NCBI RefSeq assembly: GCF_010993745.1
Contig: NZ_WOTN01000001.1
Span: forward strand, 871,235-935,234
Reading direction: 5' to 3'
Source of the DNA: Fodinicola acaciae
Lineage (GTDB): Bacteria > Actinomycetota > Actinomycetes > Mycobacteriales > HKI-0501
DNA length: 64,000 nt
Below are positions 56,844 to 64,000 of this stretch, in pieces; the first letter of the stretch is position 1; every line of letters begins with the position of its first letter. Made by a program: the position numbers and the translations under genes. The notes under the pieces were generated by a model, which had not been told where the DNA came from, did no database searches, and was given only the letters and a program-made list of their open reading frames with translations.

Positions 56844-57957
56844 GTGCGGCGGCGAGACAGCCGGCGCTGGCGAGGCACACCGCCGGCCAGCCAGCCATCC
56901 GGTAGACGATGGAAGCTATACCCGCGCCAAGTACACCCCCGGATGTATACGCCGTCATGTACACAGCGGCGATACGCGCGCGAGCGCCCGGCACCAGCGC
57001 GTACGCGACGCTCATGTTGAGCAGGTGCACGCCGCCGGCCGAGATCTCGCCGGCGACCAGGCCGGCGATCAACCACGGCAGGCTCGCGCCGCCGAGCCAC
57101 AACATCAGGAACGCGGCCACGCCGAGGCCGAGCAGCAGCCCGGTGAGCGGTCGCTCGAGGCCACGGTCGGCGGCCCGCCCCGCCACCCTTGCGGCGACCC
57201 CGCCAAGCGCTCCGAGCAGCAGAAACAGGCCGATCGTCGCCGGCAGGAAGTGGTACGGCGGAGCGGCGAGCAGAAACGCGATCGTGGCCCAGAAGGCGCT
57301 GCGCGTGCCGAAGACGCAGGCGCCGATCGCCGACCGCCTACGCAGCACCGGCTCGGTCGCCGCCAGCCGTACGGTCTCGCGAAACTGCCGCCGATAGCCG
57401 ATCGCGACCTCCGGCGGCGACGGCGGCATCGTCCGCGAGACGACCATCATCAGGACGAATGTCACGACCGCGGCGACCAGGAACAACGCGCGCCAGCCGA
57501 TGACCTGCGCGACCAGGCCGGCGACCGTACGCGAGAGCACGACACCGGTCAGTGTGCCGCCGAGCACGGTGCCGACCGCGCGGCCCCGCTCGCCGTCCGG
57601 GGCCAGCGTCGCCGCGTACGAGACGAGGATCTGGACGACGCCGGCGGTCGCGACGCCGAGTGCCACGCCGGAGACGAGCAGCACGGCGACGCTCGGCGCG
57701 GCCGCGGTCGCCAACACCGCGACGACCTCGACACCGAAGAGCGTACGGATCAGCGGCCGCCGGCTGACGATGTCGCCGAGCGGCACCACCAACACCAGCG
57801 CGAGCGCGTATCCGACCTGGTTGAGGCTGGTCAGCGCGCCGACCCACGGGTCGCCGGCGAAGGTCGCCGCCATCAGCGGCAACACCGCCTGGCAGTAGTA
57901 GAGGTTCGCGGCGGTCAGTCCGCAGACGACGGCGAGCAGGCTTTTCGGCACGTCCAC
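56686..57957 (-). CDS. MFS transporter, copy 2
   Basis: 423 residues with twelve helices and the loop motif LGDIVSRRPLIRTLFG. It is a paralogue of the MFS protein encoded at 55053-56228 (shared starts ANLYYCQAVLPLMAATF and NQVGYALALVLVVPLGD). The helices end near ALIPYARAAT, and about 50 further residues with many Ser, Cys and Arg are encoded antisense to the CGNR gene; they look like read-through rather than conserved sequence. It is divergent from a MocR regulator, with an inverted repeat in the 42-base gap. Confidence 0.85.
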   Translation of the reverse strand: MDVPKSLLAVVCGLTAANLYYCQAVLPLMAATFAGDPWVGALTSLNQVGYALALVLVVPLGDIVSRRPLIRTLFGVEVVAVLATAAAPSVAVLLVSGVALGVATAGVVQILVSYAATLAPDGERGRAVGTVLGGTLTGVVLSRTVAGLVAQVIGWRALFLVAAVVTFVLMMVVSRTMPPSPPEVAIGYRRQFRETVRLAATEPVLRRRSAIGACVFGTRSAFWATIAFLLAAPPYHFLPATIGLFLLLGALGGVAARVAGRAADRGLERPLTGLLLGLGVAAFLMLWLGGASLPWLIAGLVAGEISAGGVHLLNMSVAYALVPGARARIAAVYMTAYTSGGVLGAGIASIVYRMAGWPAVCLASAGCLAAALIPYARAATPSSHGCRRCPSSTSGACRAANCPGTAPNSPDRHTDVRGGSPAS

Positions 57958-57972
57958 GAACGGTACGGCTCG

Positions 57973-57996
57973 AATGGGTCCGTTCTAAGATCCATT
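57973..57996. promoter_or_regulatory. Inverted repeat between the MFS and MocR genes
   Basis: AATGGGTC (57973-57980) and GATCCATT (57989-57996) match at seven of eight positions around eight bases. The whole gap between the two divergent start codons is only 42 bases, so one bound regulator would cover both promoters. The MocR protein is the natural candidate. Confidence 0.5.
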
Positions 57997-57999
57997 TTC

Positions 58000-59349
58000 G
58001 TGACGGATTCCTGGCCCATTTCCGGCGTCGATCTGCATCTTGAGCTGGACCTGTCGCGCGGCCGGCGCGACGCACTGGAGCAGGCGTTGCGTGCGGCCGT
58101 ACGCGATGGCCGGCTCGCGCCGGACGCGCGTTTGCCGGCGACCCGGAGGCTCGCGGCCGACCTCGGCCTGTCGCGCGGCACGGTCCGCGGCGCGTACGAC
58201 CAGCTCATCGAGGAGGGATATCTGACCGCGCGACAGGGCTCCGGGACGGTCGTCGCTCGGCTTCCCGCAGCCGGCTCGGTCGCCGCCGATCCGCGGGTCG
58301 TCGCGCCGCGCCACGATCTGCGGCCGGGAAGTCCGGACGCGACCGCTTTTCCGGTCTCCGCCTGGCTTCGCTCGGCGCGGCGAGCGCTGACGGCGGCGCC
58401 GGCGGAGGCATTCGGCTATGGCGACACGCGTGGCCGGATCGAGTTGCGAACGGCGCTCGCCGACTATCTCGGCCGCACCCGAGGCGTGCTCGCGAGGCCG
58501 GAGTCGATCGTCGTCACCAGCGGATACGTGCAAGCGCTCGGCCTGCTCAGCCATGTCCTTGGCGGCCGGATCGCGATGGAGGACCCTGGCGTGCCGCACC
58601 ACCGCGAGGTCGTACGACGAAATGGTGCAGAGGTCGTGCCGTTGCCGGTCGACGAACGCGGCGCGCGTACGGATCTGCTGGAGGGCGTGGACGCGGTCGT
58701 TGTCACCGCAGCGCACCAAAACCCGACCGGTGTGACGCTCCATCCGGCTCGCCGCCGGTCACTGGTTTCGTGGCCTGGCCTGGTCATCGAGAACGACTAC
58801 GACGGCGAGTTCCGCTATGACCGGCAGCCGGTCGGCGCGATCCAGGGGATGGATCCGGAGCACGTCGTCTATCTCGGCAGTGCCTCGAAATCGCTGGCTC
58901 CGGCGCTGCGGCTGGGGTGGATGGTGCTGCCGCCCCGGCTGGTCGAGCCGGTCGTCGACGCGAAGCTGCACGACGACCGGCAGACCGAGACGCTCGGTCA
59001 GCTGACGCTCGCGGATTTCGTCACCAGCCACGCGTACGACCGGCACATCCGGTCGTGCCGGCTGCGCTACAAACGCCGCCGCGATCTGCTGGTTTCGCGG
59101 CTCGCGCGGGTAAACGGCATCGCCGCCGGCCTGCACGCACTGGTGCCGCTGCCGGCAGGTGGCGAGGCGACCGTACGCGCGGCGGCTCTTGACCTGAATC
59201 TCGCGGTCGGCTTTCTGGGGGATCGCTGGCATTCTCGCGGCGACCGTCCCGAAGGCCTTGTCGTCGGCTACGGAACGCCGGCCGAGCATGCATATCCGGC
59301 CGCGCTCGACGCGCTCAGTCAGGCGCTATCTTCGTGTCCGCCTGTGTAA
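58000..59349 (+). CDS. MocR-type GntR regulator with aminotransferase domain
   Basis: 449 residues from GTG 58000. The winged helix is LRAAVRDGRLAPDARLPATR, RLAADLGLSRGTVRGAYDQL, EEGYLTARQGSGTVV, and the aminotransferase domain spans about 100-449 with NDYDGEFRYDR and the PLP lysine in YLGSASKSLAPALRLGW. The frame is open far upstream across the MFS gene, but no part of that has regulator features. It is divergent from the MFS transporter and overlaps the convergent SIS gene by 35 bases. It resembles the MocR encoded at 49081-50463. Confidence 0.9.
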   Translation: MTDSWPISGVDLHLELDLSRGRRDALEQALRAAVRDGRLAPDARLPATRRLAADLGLSRGTVRGAYDQLIEEGYLTARQGSGTVVARLPAAGSVAADPRVVAPRHDLRPGSPDATAFPVSAWLRSARRALTAAPAEAFGYGDTRGRIELRTALADYLGRTRGVLARPESIVVTSGYVQALGLLSHVLGGRIAMEDPGVPHHREVVRRNGAEVVPLPVDERGARTDLLEGVDAVVVTAAHQNPTGVTLHPARRRSLVSWPGLVIENDYDGEFRYDRQPVGAIQGMDPEHVVYLGSASKSLAPALRLGWMVLPPRLVEPVVDAKLHDDRQTETLGQLTLADFVTSHAYDRHIRSCRLRYKRRRDLLVSRLARVNGIAAGLHALVPLPAGGEATVRAAALDLNLAVGFLGDRWHSRGDRPEGLVVGYGTPAEHAYPAALDALSQALSSCPPV

Positions 59350-60298
59350 AGAGGAAGTCGTTGATGTCCAGGCCAAAGAGCTTCGCAAGCTCGCCGGCGA
59401 GCAGCTGGACCGGCAGGATCTCCAACACGGCCTGCGAGATGCCAGTCGTTTTCGGGATGGTGATGGCGTTTGGCCGGCTCTCGGTGGTGATGACGGTGGC
59501 CGGAATGCCGGCCTCGGTCAGATAGCCGGCGAGGCGGAGCTCGCGGTCGTCGCCGAACAGCACACAGGCGCGGGTCGAGGTCAGCGACTCCATCGGACCG
59601 TGCAGATACTGGTAGGTCTCATAAGCTGTCGCGGTGATCCTGGTCGACTCGCGGATCAACAGGGCACCTTCCGCTGCCGATGCTCTGGCAACACCGGCGC
59701 CGACGAAGTCGATCGACGTCACGTCTTTCCACGCCTCGGCCAGATCCCGTGCCTGCTGAGCCGAGTTTTCGAGCGTACGCGCGACAAGCTCCGGCAGCGT
59801 GTCGGATTCCTCGCGTACGCCGTCGATCGCGGTGGCGAGCAGGCCGAATGCCTGCAGCGTCGCGGTGTATCCCACCGAGTAGACGCGGCTGTCCCTGCCG
59901 TGGCCGAGGTCGACGATCGCGTCGACAACCTCGCCAAGCGGTGCGTTTGCGTCGTTTGTCAGGCCCAGCCGCGCGCCGCCGACCAGCCGTGCCGCCTCGA
60001 CTGTCTCGCGGCTGCGGCCGCTTTCCGACACGAAGACATACGCGTCGGCGAGATCGCGCCGGCCGAGTGCCAGCAGCTCAGACGCGTCCACATTGGACAC
60101 CCGACGACCGTGCCTGGCCAGCCGGTGCACCAGTGCGTGCGCCGCATGCGAACTCGCACCCATCGAAACGACGGCGAGATTTCCTTGTCGCCATGGCGAA
60201 AGATCGATGGTGTCGAGCGCGTGCCGAACGCTCACGGCCGACTGTTTGAGACGGGCCGGCTGCGCGGCGACCGCCTCGTCATAGTCCAGGTGGTCCAT
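59315..60298 (-). CDS. SIS-domain sugar-phosphate isomerase/deaminase-like protein
   Basis: 327 residues with two SIS folds: VVSMGASSHAAHALVHRLAR for the first phosphate loop, VFVSESGRSRETVEAARL as the SxS/T-type sugar-phosphate site, and DFVGAGVARASAAEGALLIRE for the second. ETYQYLHGPMES is the Glu-His-containing loop of the GlmS isomerase and AgaS families. It lacks a glutaminase domain, so it probably deaminates or isomerises an amino-sugar phosphate. It lies nine bases downstream of a BadF-type kinase gene on the same strand, forming a catabolic pair. Confidence 0.85.
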   Translation of the reverse strand: MDHLDYDEAVAAQPARLKQSAVSVRHALDTIDLSPWRQGNLAVVSMGASSHAAHALVHRLARHGRRVSNVDASELLALGRRDLADAYVFVSESGRSRETVEAARLVGGARLGLTNDANAPLGEVVDAIVDLGHGRDSRVYSVGYTATLQAFGLLATAIDGVREESDTLPELVARTLENSAQQARDLAEAWKDVTSIDFVGAGVARASAAEGALLIRESTRITATAYETYQYLHGPMESLTSTRACVLFGDDRELRLAGYLTEAGIPATVITTESRPNAITIPKTTGISQAVLEILPVQLLAGELAKLFGLDINDFLFTQADTKIAPD

Positions 60299-60307
60299 CT
60301 CGACTCC

Positions 60308-61189
60308 TCAGGCTAGACCGGACGCGATGGCGAGTGCGCCGACCACCGGCGGCCGGTCGAGGACGTACGCGGTGAGCCGCGGACAGAGTTTCTCCAACGT
60401 GCTCAGGAAAGCCTCACGCAGCTCCGGCTGCGTTTGGATGACGCTGCCGCCGGCGACCACCGCAGTGGCGGGGATGCCGCGGTCGACCAGGCGGCGTACG
60501 ACCGCCGCCAGCTGCCGTCCACCATCGGCGATGGTGGCCGCCGCGATGACCGATCCTTCCCGCGCCGCGGCGAAAACCTCGCCGGCATAGCTTCCCCAGA
60601 CGTCGGCGGAGTTGGCGTGGGTGAGGGCCATCGCGAGCTCCGGTCCGTTGTCCACCGCGAAACTGGCCAGCAGCCGGTGGGTGAGTGGATCGCTCGTCTC
60701 GCCGGTGTCGAGGTCGGCGAGCACCGCGCGGACCGCCTCTCGGACGAGGCCGGAGGCGCTGCCCTCGTCGCCGAGAACCCATCCCCAGCCGCCGGCGATC
60801 ACCAGCTGGTCGGCCGCGTCGCGTACGACGGCGATCGAACCCGTGCCGCAGACAACACCGATCGCATGAGGCACTTGCATCGCCGCCGGCATCAGTTCGG
60901 CGTCGTTGACGACCCGCACCGGACCGGTGACACGCGTCCGTAGTTGCCGCTGGAGATCGAGACATTGCTCGGTCGTGTCACAGCCGTGCGCGCCGACGGC
61001 GATCGCGTTTTTCGTCGCTTCCGAGCCGAAACTCTCGGTGACGAGCCGGGCCAGTGCGGTCGCGTCCTCGACCGGGGAACGTCGGCGCCAGGTCGACGTA
61101 CGCACCACCCGCTCGTCGGTCACCACGTCACCGCTGCCAGTCGCGAGGTGCGTCTTGGTCGCGCCGATGTCGATGCCGATGACGGTGAT
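60308..61189 (-). CDS. BadF/BadG-type N-acetylglucosamine-kinase-like protein with non-standard ATC start
   Basis: 293 residues in the ASKHA fold: TVIGIDIGATKTHLA (phosphate 1), VVCGTGSIAVVRD, GWGWVLGDEGSASGLVREAV and the adenosine motif AVVAGGSVIQ. Members phosphorylate GlcNAc or related sugars. A textbook GGGAGGAGG lies at 61196-61204 on the minus strand, and six bases later, where the family's Met is expected, the codon is ATC (61189-61187), giving (M)TVIGIDIG. No ATG, GTG or TTG is in frame at a workable distance; the nearest is a TTG upstream of the Shine-Dalgarno. The gene may use ATC, may carry a start-codon mutation, or the base may be a sequence error. It leads the operon with the SIS gene. 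Confidence 0.8.
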   Translation of the reverse strand: MTVIGIDIGATKTHLATGSGDVVTDERVVRTSTWRRRSPVEDATALARLVTESFGSEATKNAIAVGAHGCDTTEQCLDLQRQLRTRVTGPVRVVNDAELMPAAMQVPHAIGVVCGTGSIAVVRDAADQLVIAGGWGWVLGDEGSASGLVREAVRAVLADLDTGETSDPLTHRLLASFAVDNGPELAMALTHANSADVWGSYAGEVFAAAREGSVIAAATIADGGRQLAAVVRRLVDRGIPATAVVAGGSVIQTQPELREAFLSTLEKLCPRLTAYVLDRPPVVGALAIASGLA

Positions 61190-61203
61190 GGCCAGCCTCC
61201 TCC

Positions 61204-61226
61204 CGAATGTTTTGGAGGCTAACAAA
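61204..61226 (-). promoter_or_regulatory. Putative ROK-repressor operator upstream of the kinase-SIS operon
   Basis: On the minus strand TTTGTTAG, five variable bases and AAAACATTCG. The same sequence, 18 of 18 fixed positions identical, lies in front of the divergent Gfo/Idh operon at 62460-62482. The TGTT and AACA parts form an inverted repeat as in NagC-like sites. It overlaps the Shine-Dalgarno edge of the kinase gene. Confidence 0.65.
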
Positions 61227-61235
61227 CTGCCTGGG

Positions 61236-62378
61236 TCACGGCAACAGCATCCGGTCGAGCGCACGCGCGATGGCGATGTGTACGGCGCCGAGCACGGTCG
61301 CGCTGTGGCCGAGCGCGCCGACCGTGACTTCGGTGTCCCAGGCCAGCTCGCGCAGCGTACGGTGGACTTCGGGCAGCACGAGCTGGTTTTGGCCGACACC
61401 GCCGCCAAGCACGACCAGACCGGGGTCGATGACGCCGAGGACCGCCACGGCGAGCCGACCGATGTCACGGGCGTGCTGGTCGACGACGCGGCGGGCCGCG
61501 AGGTCACCGCGGACGGCCGCGGTGAACAGCGCTTCGGCGTCTTTCGGCGCCGCGCCTGCCGAAGCTGGCCAGCTGGCCGCGCAGCGCCGCATCAGCGCGT
61601 CCGACCCGAGATGGGTCTCCAGGCCGGCGTGTCGCGGACTTTCCCTCTCGCTCCACGGAAACGGCAGCATCGCCACCTCGCCGGCGGCTCCGTGGGCGCC
61701 GTGCAGGAGCTTGCCGTCGATCACGATGCCGACGCCGATCTTCACGCCGACCTGCAGATACGCGAACGTGCGCTGACCGCGTGCGACGCCGATCCGATGC
61801 TCGGCGATGGCCGCGCAGTTGACGTTGTTTTCCACGACCACCGGCACTTCCGGCGGCACCGGCAGTGCGCGGAGTTCGGCACCGTCGATGCTCATGCTGG
61901 CAGCGTCGTCGGTCGGCTTCGTCGGAGCCGCGACCACGACGTCCCGCAACGGGCCGGCGCGGTTGCCGACATCTGCGCGTACCTTTTTGGTCAATTCCAG
62001 GGCTATCGCGGTCGCCGACGTGGTCACGCGTCGCCGGCGTGGCGACATTTTCTCCTCACGCGAGGAAAGTTGGGTGCCGTCCATCGAGTGCGCCGCGACG
62101 CGTACGCGCGTCGACGCGACCTCGACGCCGAGCACGTGACCGGCGCTCGGCGCCACCGAGTAGAGGACCGCGCTGCGGCCGGTCGCACCTTGTGTGGACC
62201 CCAGCTCGGCCACCAGGCCGAGCCTGGCCAGCTCGGCGATCGCCACCGACATCGTCGGCCGGGACAGGTCAAGCGACTGGCCGAGCTGCGGCCGGGTGGC
62301 CGGTCCATCGGTGACCAGCGCACGCAAAACGGCGCGAGCGCTCTCCGGCAGGTCGAGCCGACCGACTGACTGTGCCAT
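61236..62378 (-). CDS. ROK-family transcriptional repressor (NagC/XylR type)
   Basis: 380 residues from ATG 62378. The N-terminal winged helix is ARAVLRALVTDGPATRPQLG, QSLDLSRPTMSVAIAELARL, followed by the ROK sugar-kinase-like domain with VLGVEVASTRVRVAAH, GVGIVIDGKLLHGAHGAAGE for the sugar site and the late VLGGGVGQNQ. The ROK zinc motif CxCGxxGC is not present (GLETHLGSDALMRRC stands there), so the metal site is lost. ROK regulators with a sugar effector control amino-sugar catabolism. The flanking operons carry the same putative operator, consistent with control of both. Confidence 0.9.
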   Translation of the reverse strand: MAQSVGRLDLPESARAVLRALVTDGPATRPQLGQSLDLSRPTMSVAIAELARLGLVAELGSTQGATGRSAVLYSVAPSAGHVLGVEVASTRVRVAAHSMDGTQLSSREEKMSPRRRRVTTSATAIALELTKKVRADVGNRAGPLRDVVVAAPTKPTDDAASMSIDGAELRALPVPPEVPVVVENNVNCAAIAEHRIGVARGQRTFAYLQVGVKIGVGIVIDGKLLHGAHGAAGEVAMLPFPWSERESPRHAGLETHLGSDALMRRCAASWPASAGAAPKDAEALFTAAVRGDLAARRVVDQHARDIGRLAVAVLGVIDPGLVVLGGGVGQNQLVLPEVHRTLRELAWDTEVTVGALGHSATVLGAVHIAIARALDRMLLP

Positions 62379-62459
62379 CCTGCTGGCCTTTCCAGATGCG
62401 GACACGGAGGACCAGTAAACCGCAAAGTCGTCCGACCGGCCTTGTGAGGGCAGAACCAC

Positions 62460-62482
62460 TTTGTTAGGTTGCAAAACATTCG
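62460..62482 (+). promoter_or_regulatory. Putative ROK-repressor operator upstream of the Gfo/Idh operon
   Basis: TTTGTTAG, five variable bases (GTTGC) and AAAACATTCG, matching the site at 61204-61226. It is 20 bases before the GTG start of the first Gfo/Idh/MocA gene and eight before its AGGAGG, so binding would block that promoter or initiation. The 60 bases between it and the ROK start must hold the repressor's own promoter. Confidence 0.65.
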
Positions 62483-62502
62483 AGGCTCTAAGGAGGCGTT
62501 TC

Positions 62503-63540
62503 GTGGCCGTCATCCGGGTTGCGCTCGTCGGACTGGACCACTGGTATTCGGCGATTCCGCTGGCCGAAGGCGTCGCGGCCAGAGACACCGTCAGGCTGGT
62601 CGGCATCGCCGACGCGGAGCCGGAACGCGCCGCCGAGGTCGCGCGGCGGTGCGGTGTCGACCGCGTCGAGACGCAGTGGGCCGCCTTGGTGGAGGACCCG
62701 GGTGTCGACGCGGTGCTGAGTTTTCTCAGTCCTGACCGCAATGCCGAGGTCTGCCAGGCGGCGGCAGCGGCCGGAAAGCACATCATCTCCACCAAACCGA
62801 TGGCGCGTACGCTCGCCGACGCCACCGCCGTCGTGGATGCCGTACGCTCGGCTGGCGTGTGTTTTCTGCCGGCGGAGTCACGGCAACGGCTCGGGCCGCG
62901 CAGCCAGTTCCTGAAAAGCTGGGTCGAACAGGGCCGGCTCGGCCGGCTGGCCAGCGCGACGCAGACGATCTGGGCCGGTCTGCCGCGGCGCTGGCCGGAC
63001 GATCCCGATCCTGGCTGGTTCGCCGATCCGGCGCGTACGGTCGGCGGCGCGTGGATCGACCACTCCGTCTATCAGCTCGACACGTTGCGTTGGCTGCTGG
63101 GCGAAGAAGTCGTCTCGATCACCGGAACCGTCGGCAACGTCAGGCATCCGGACCTGCCGGTCGAGGATATCGGTGTGGCGGTCGTGACATTCTCCGGTGG
63201 CGCGATCGCCACGCTGGAGGACACCTGGACGGCGCCTGACGGTGGATTTCAGATGAGCGGCACGTACGTCGGCAGCGAGGGCGCCGTGCGGGTCGACGGC
63301 ATCGAGAAACGTACGCACGTCCTGGCGGATTTTCCGCCGTTCCAAGGATGGATCCAGACCGCCACGCCGGCCGGCCACGACCAGGCCGCCGACATCGACC
63401 ACTGGGTCGCGGTGATCCGCGAGGAGGCCGAGCCGATCGCGACCGTGGCCGACGGCTGGCGCAATTTGGCCGCCTGCCTCGCTTTCTACGACGCCGTTCG
63501 GACCGGACAGCACGCCACGCCGGAGGTGGCGCCATGGTGA
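62503..63540 (+). CDS. Gfo/Idh/MocA-family NAD(P)-dependent sugar oxidoreductase
   Basis: 345 residues from GTG 62503 with AGGAGG six bases before. The Rossmann part (IRVALVGLDHWYSAIPLAEG, VGIADAEPERAAEVARRCGV) lacks the usual GxGxxG (it reads GLDHWYS), the EKP motif is STKPMARTLAD, and the C-terminal beta-sheet has GGAWIDHSVYQLDTLRWLLG for substrate binding. It likely oxidises or epimerises a cyclic sugar or inositol derived from the amino sugar. It overlaps the following paralogue by seven bases. Confidence 0.87.
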   Translation: MAVIRVALVGLDHWYSAIPLAEGVAARDTVRLVGIADAEPERAAEVARRCGVDRVETQWAALVEDPGVDAVLSFLSPDRNAEVCQAAAAAGKHIISTKPMARTLADATAVVDAVRSAGVCFLPAESRQRLGPRSQFLKSWVEQGRLGRLASATQTIWAGLPRRWPDDPDPGWFADPARTVGGAWIDHSVYQLDTLRWLLGEEVVSITGTVGNVRHPDLPVEDIGVAVVTFSGGAIATLEDTWTAPDGGFQMSGTYVGSEGAVRVDGIEKRTHVLADFPPFQGWIQTATPAGHDQAADIDHWVAVIREEAEPIATVADGWRNLAACLAFYDAVRTGQHATPEVAPW

Positions 63541-64000
63541 CCGCGCCGCTGCGGCTGGGCATCCTTGGTGCCGGCACGATCGCGACCTCGGGGATCGGCC
63601 TGTTGCCTTACCTGCCACAGATTTCCGACAAGGCCGCTGCCGTCGCCATCGCGGATGTCGACAAAGATCGCGCACAGTCGGTGGCCACGTCGTACGGCAT
63701 TCCCCAGGTTTTCGCCGATCTGGACGAGATGCTCGACGGCGCCGAGATCGACGCCGTGGTCAACCTGACGCCGATCCCGGTGCACGGCGACACCTGCATT
63801 CGCATCCTGTCCGCCGGAAAGCACCTGGCGACCGAGAAACCACTGGCCACCACGATGGCCGATGCGGACCGGATGTGCGCTCTGGCGGAGGAAAACGGCC
63901 TGATCGTCGTCTGCGCGCCGTTCAACATCCTCTATCCGGACCGGCTGGCCGCTCGACGGCTGATCCGCGACGGTGCGATCGGAAAAGTCGCGTTCGCCCG
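63534..64000 (+). CDS. Second Gfo/Idh/MocA-family oxidoreductase (cut by window edge)
   Basis: At least 155 residues from ATG 63534 with GGAGG eight bases before; GTG 63537 is also possible. The Rossmann domain is intact (LRLGILGAGTIATSGIGLLP, AVAIADVDKDRAQSVATSYG) and the lysine motif is ATEKPLATTMADADRM. Unlike the preceding gene it keeps GxGxI. It reads off the right edge at FNILYPDRLAARRLIRDG. The two are likely partners in a two-step sugar oxidation within the amino-sugar regulon. Confidence 0.85.
   Translation, partial: MVTAPLRLGILGAGTIATSGIGLLPYLPQISDKAAAVAIADVDKDRAQSVATSYGIPQVFADLDEMLDGAEIDAVVNLTPIPVHGDTCIRILSAGKHLATEKPLATTMADADRMCALAEENGLIVVCAPFNILYPDRLAARRLIRDGAIGKVAFA

Noticed and set aside
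56353-57999. Upstream extension of the second MocR frame across the MFS and CGNR genes
   Set aside because: The extension has no domain and is antisense to a clear transporter. GTG 58000 gives the standard MocR N-terminus.

Overview
The window is high-GC DNA from an actinobacterium. Supporting signs are a DosR/DosS-type two-component system beside a universal stress protein, an Rv1733c-family membrane protein, an F420/LLM oxidoreductase, many MocR, HxlR, GntR and ROK regulators, GTG starts, and long runs of genes overlapping at ATGA. The genus cannot be fixed from sequence alone. No rRNA, tRNA or CRISPR array was seen.

Layout. (1) 1-3533: end of an unknown gene, then universal stress protein, DevS-like kinase and DevR-like regulator. 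(2) 3569-5386: glmS on the minus strand, supplying glucosamine-6-phosphate. (3) 5736-23396: one long plus-strand surface-glycan locus whose genes mostly overlap or nearly touch. It holds a Wzz-like protein, glycosyltransferases, a DegT aminotransferase, a FlaA1/EpsC-type dehydratase, a P-loop HprK-like protein, a divergent RtcB (RNA ligase-fold) protein, an APH-fold kinase, a Wzy-like polymerase, a Wzx-like flippase, a large secreted metallophosphoesterase, a formyltransferase, a PIG-L deacetylase and an initiating sugar-phosphate transferase. A secreted glycosidase-like gene converges on it. The enzyme set fits a Wzx/Wzy-type exopolysaccharide or surface glycan carrying an amino or N-formylamino deoxysugar. 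The RtcB and P-loop proteins are unexpected there.

(4) 24222-26099: DUF5134 protein and a divergent qorB/HxlR pair with a clear operator. (5) 26100-29225: a poorly conserved stretch with tandem repeats, a palindromic repeat, the Rv1733c-family gene, an IS1380 transposase and a small TA-flanked inverted-repeat element. (6) 29224-38754: recQ, LLM oxidoreductase, a large membrane-anchored hydrolase/propeller protein, HxlR and Lrp regulators and a stand-alone E1-type thiamine enzyme. (7) 38813-41384: CsbD, a pentapeptide-repeat protein, a graveyard of 13E12/DUF222 and IS3 fragments, and a GNAT. (8) 41381-49088: HTH-Clp_N regulator divergent from a beta-lactamase-fold protein, then S9 peptidase, DUF885 peptidase, GntR regulator and FAD oxidoreductase. 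(9) 49081-59349: regulator/transporter pairs (MocR/EamA, MFS/CGNR, MFS/MocR), a small HTH-hydrolase-DUF4180 operon, agmatinase-like and TetR/DUF3703 genes. (10) 59315-64000: an amino-sugar catabolism cluster (SIS protein, BadF-type kinase, ROK repressor, two Gfo/Idh/MocA genes), with the same operator-like sequence in front of both flanking operons.

The most unusual points are the RtcB-like protein inside the glycan operon, two related inverted-repeat elements inserted exactly in TAG stop codons, a 49-bp perfect palindrome with a second copy, a kinase gene whose natural start codon reads ATC, and several tidy operators next to their likely regulators.
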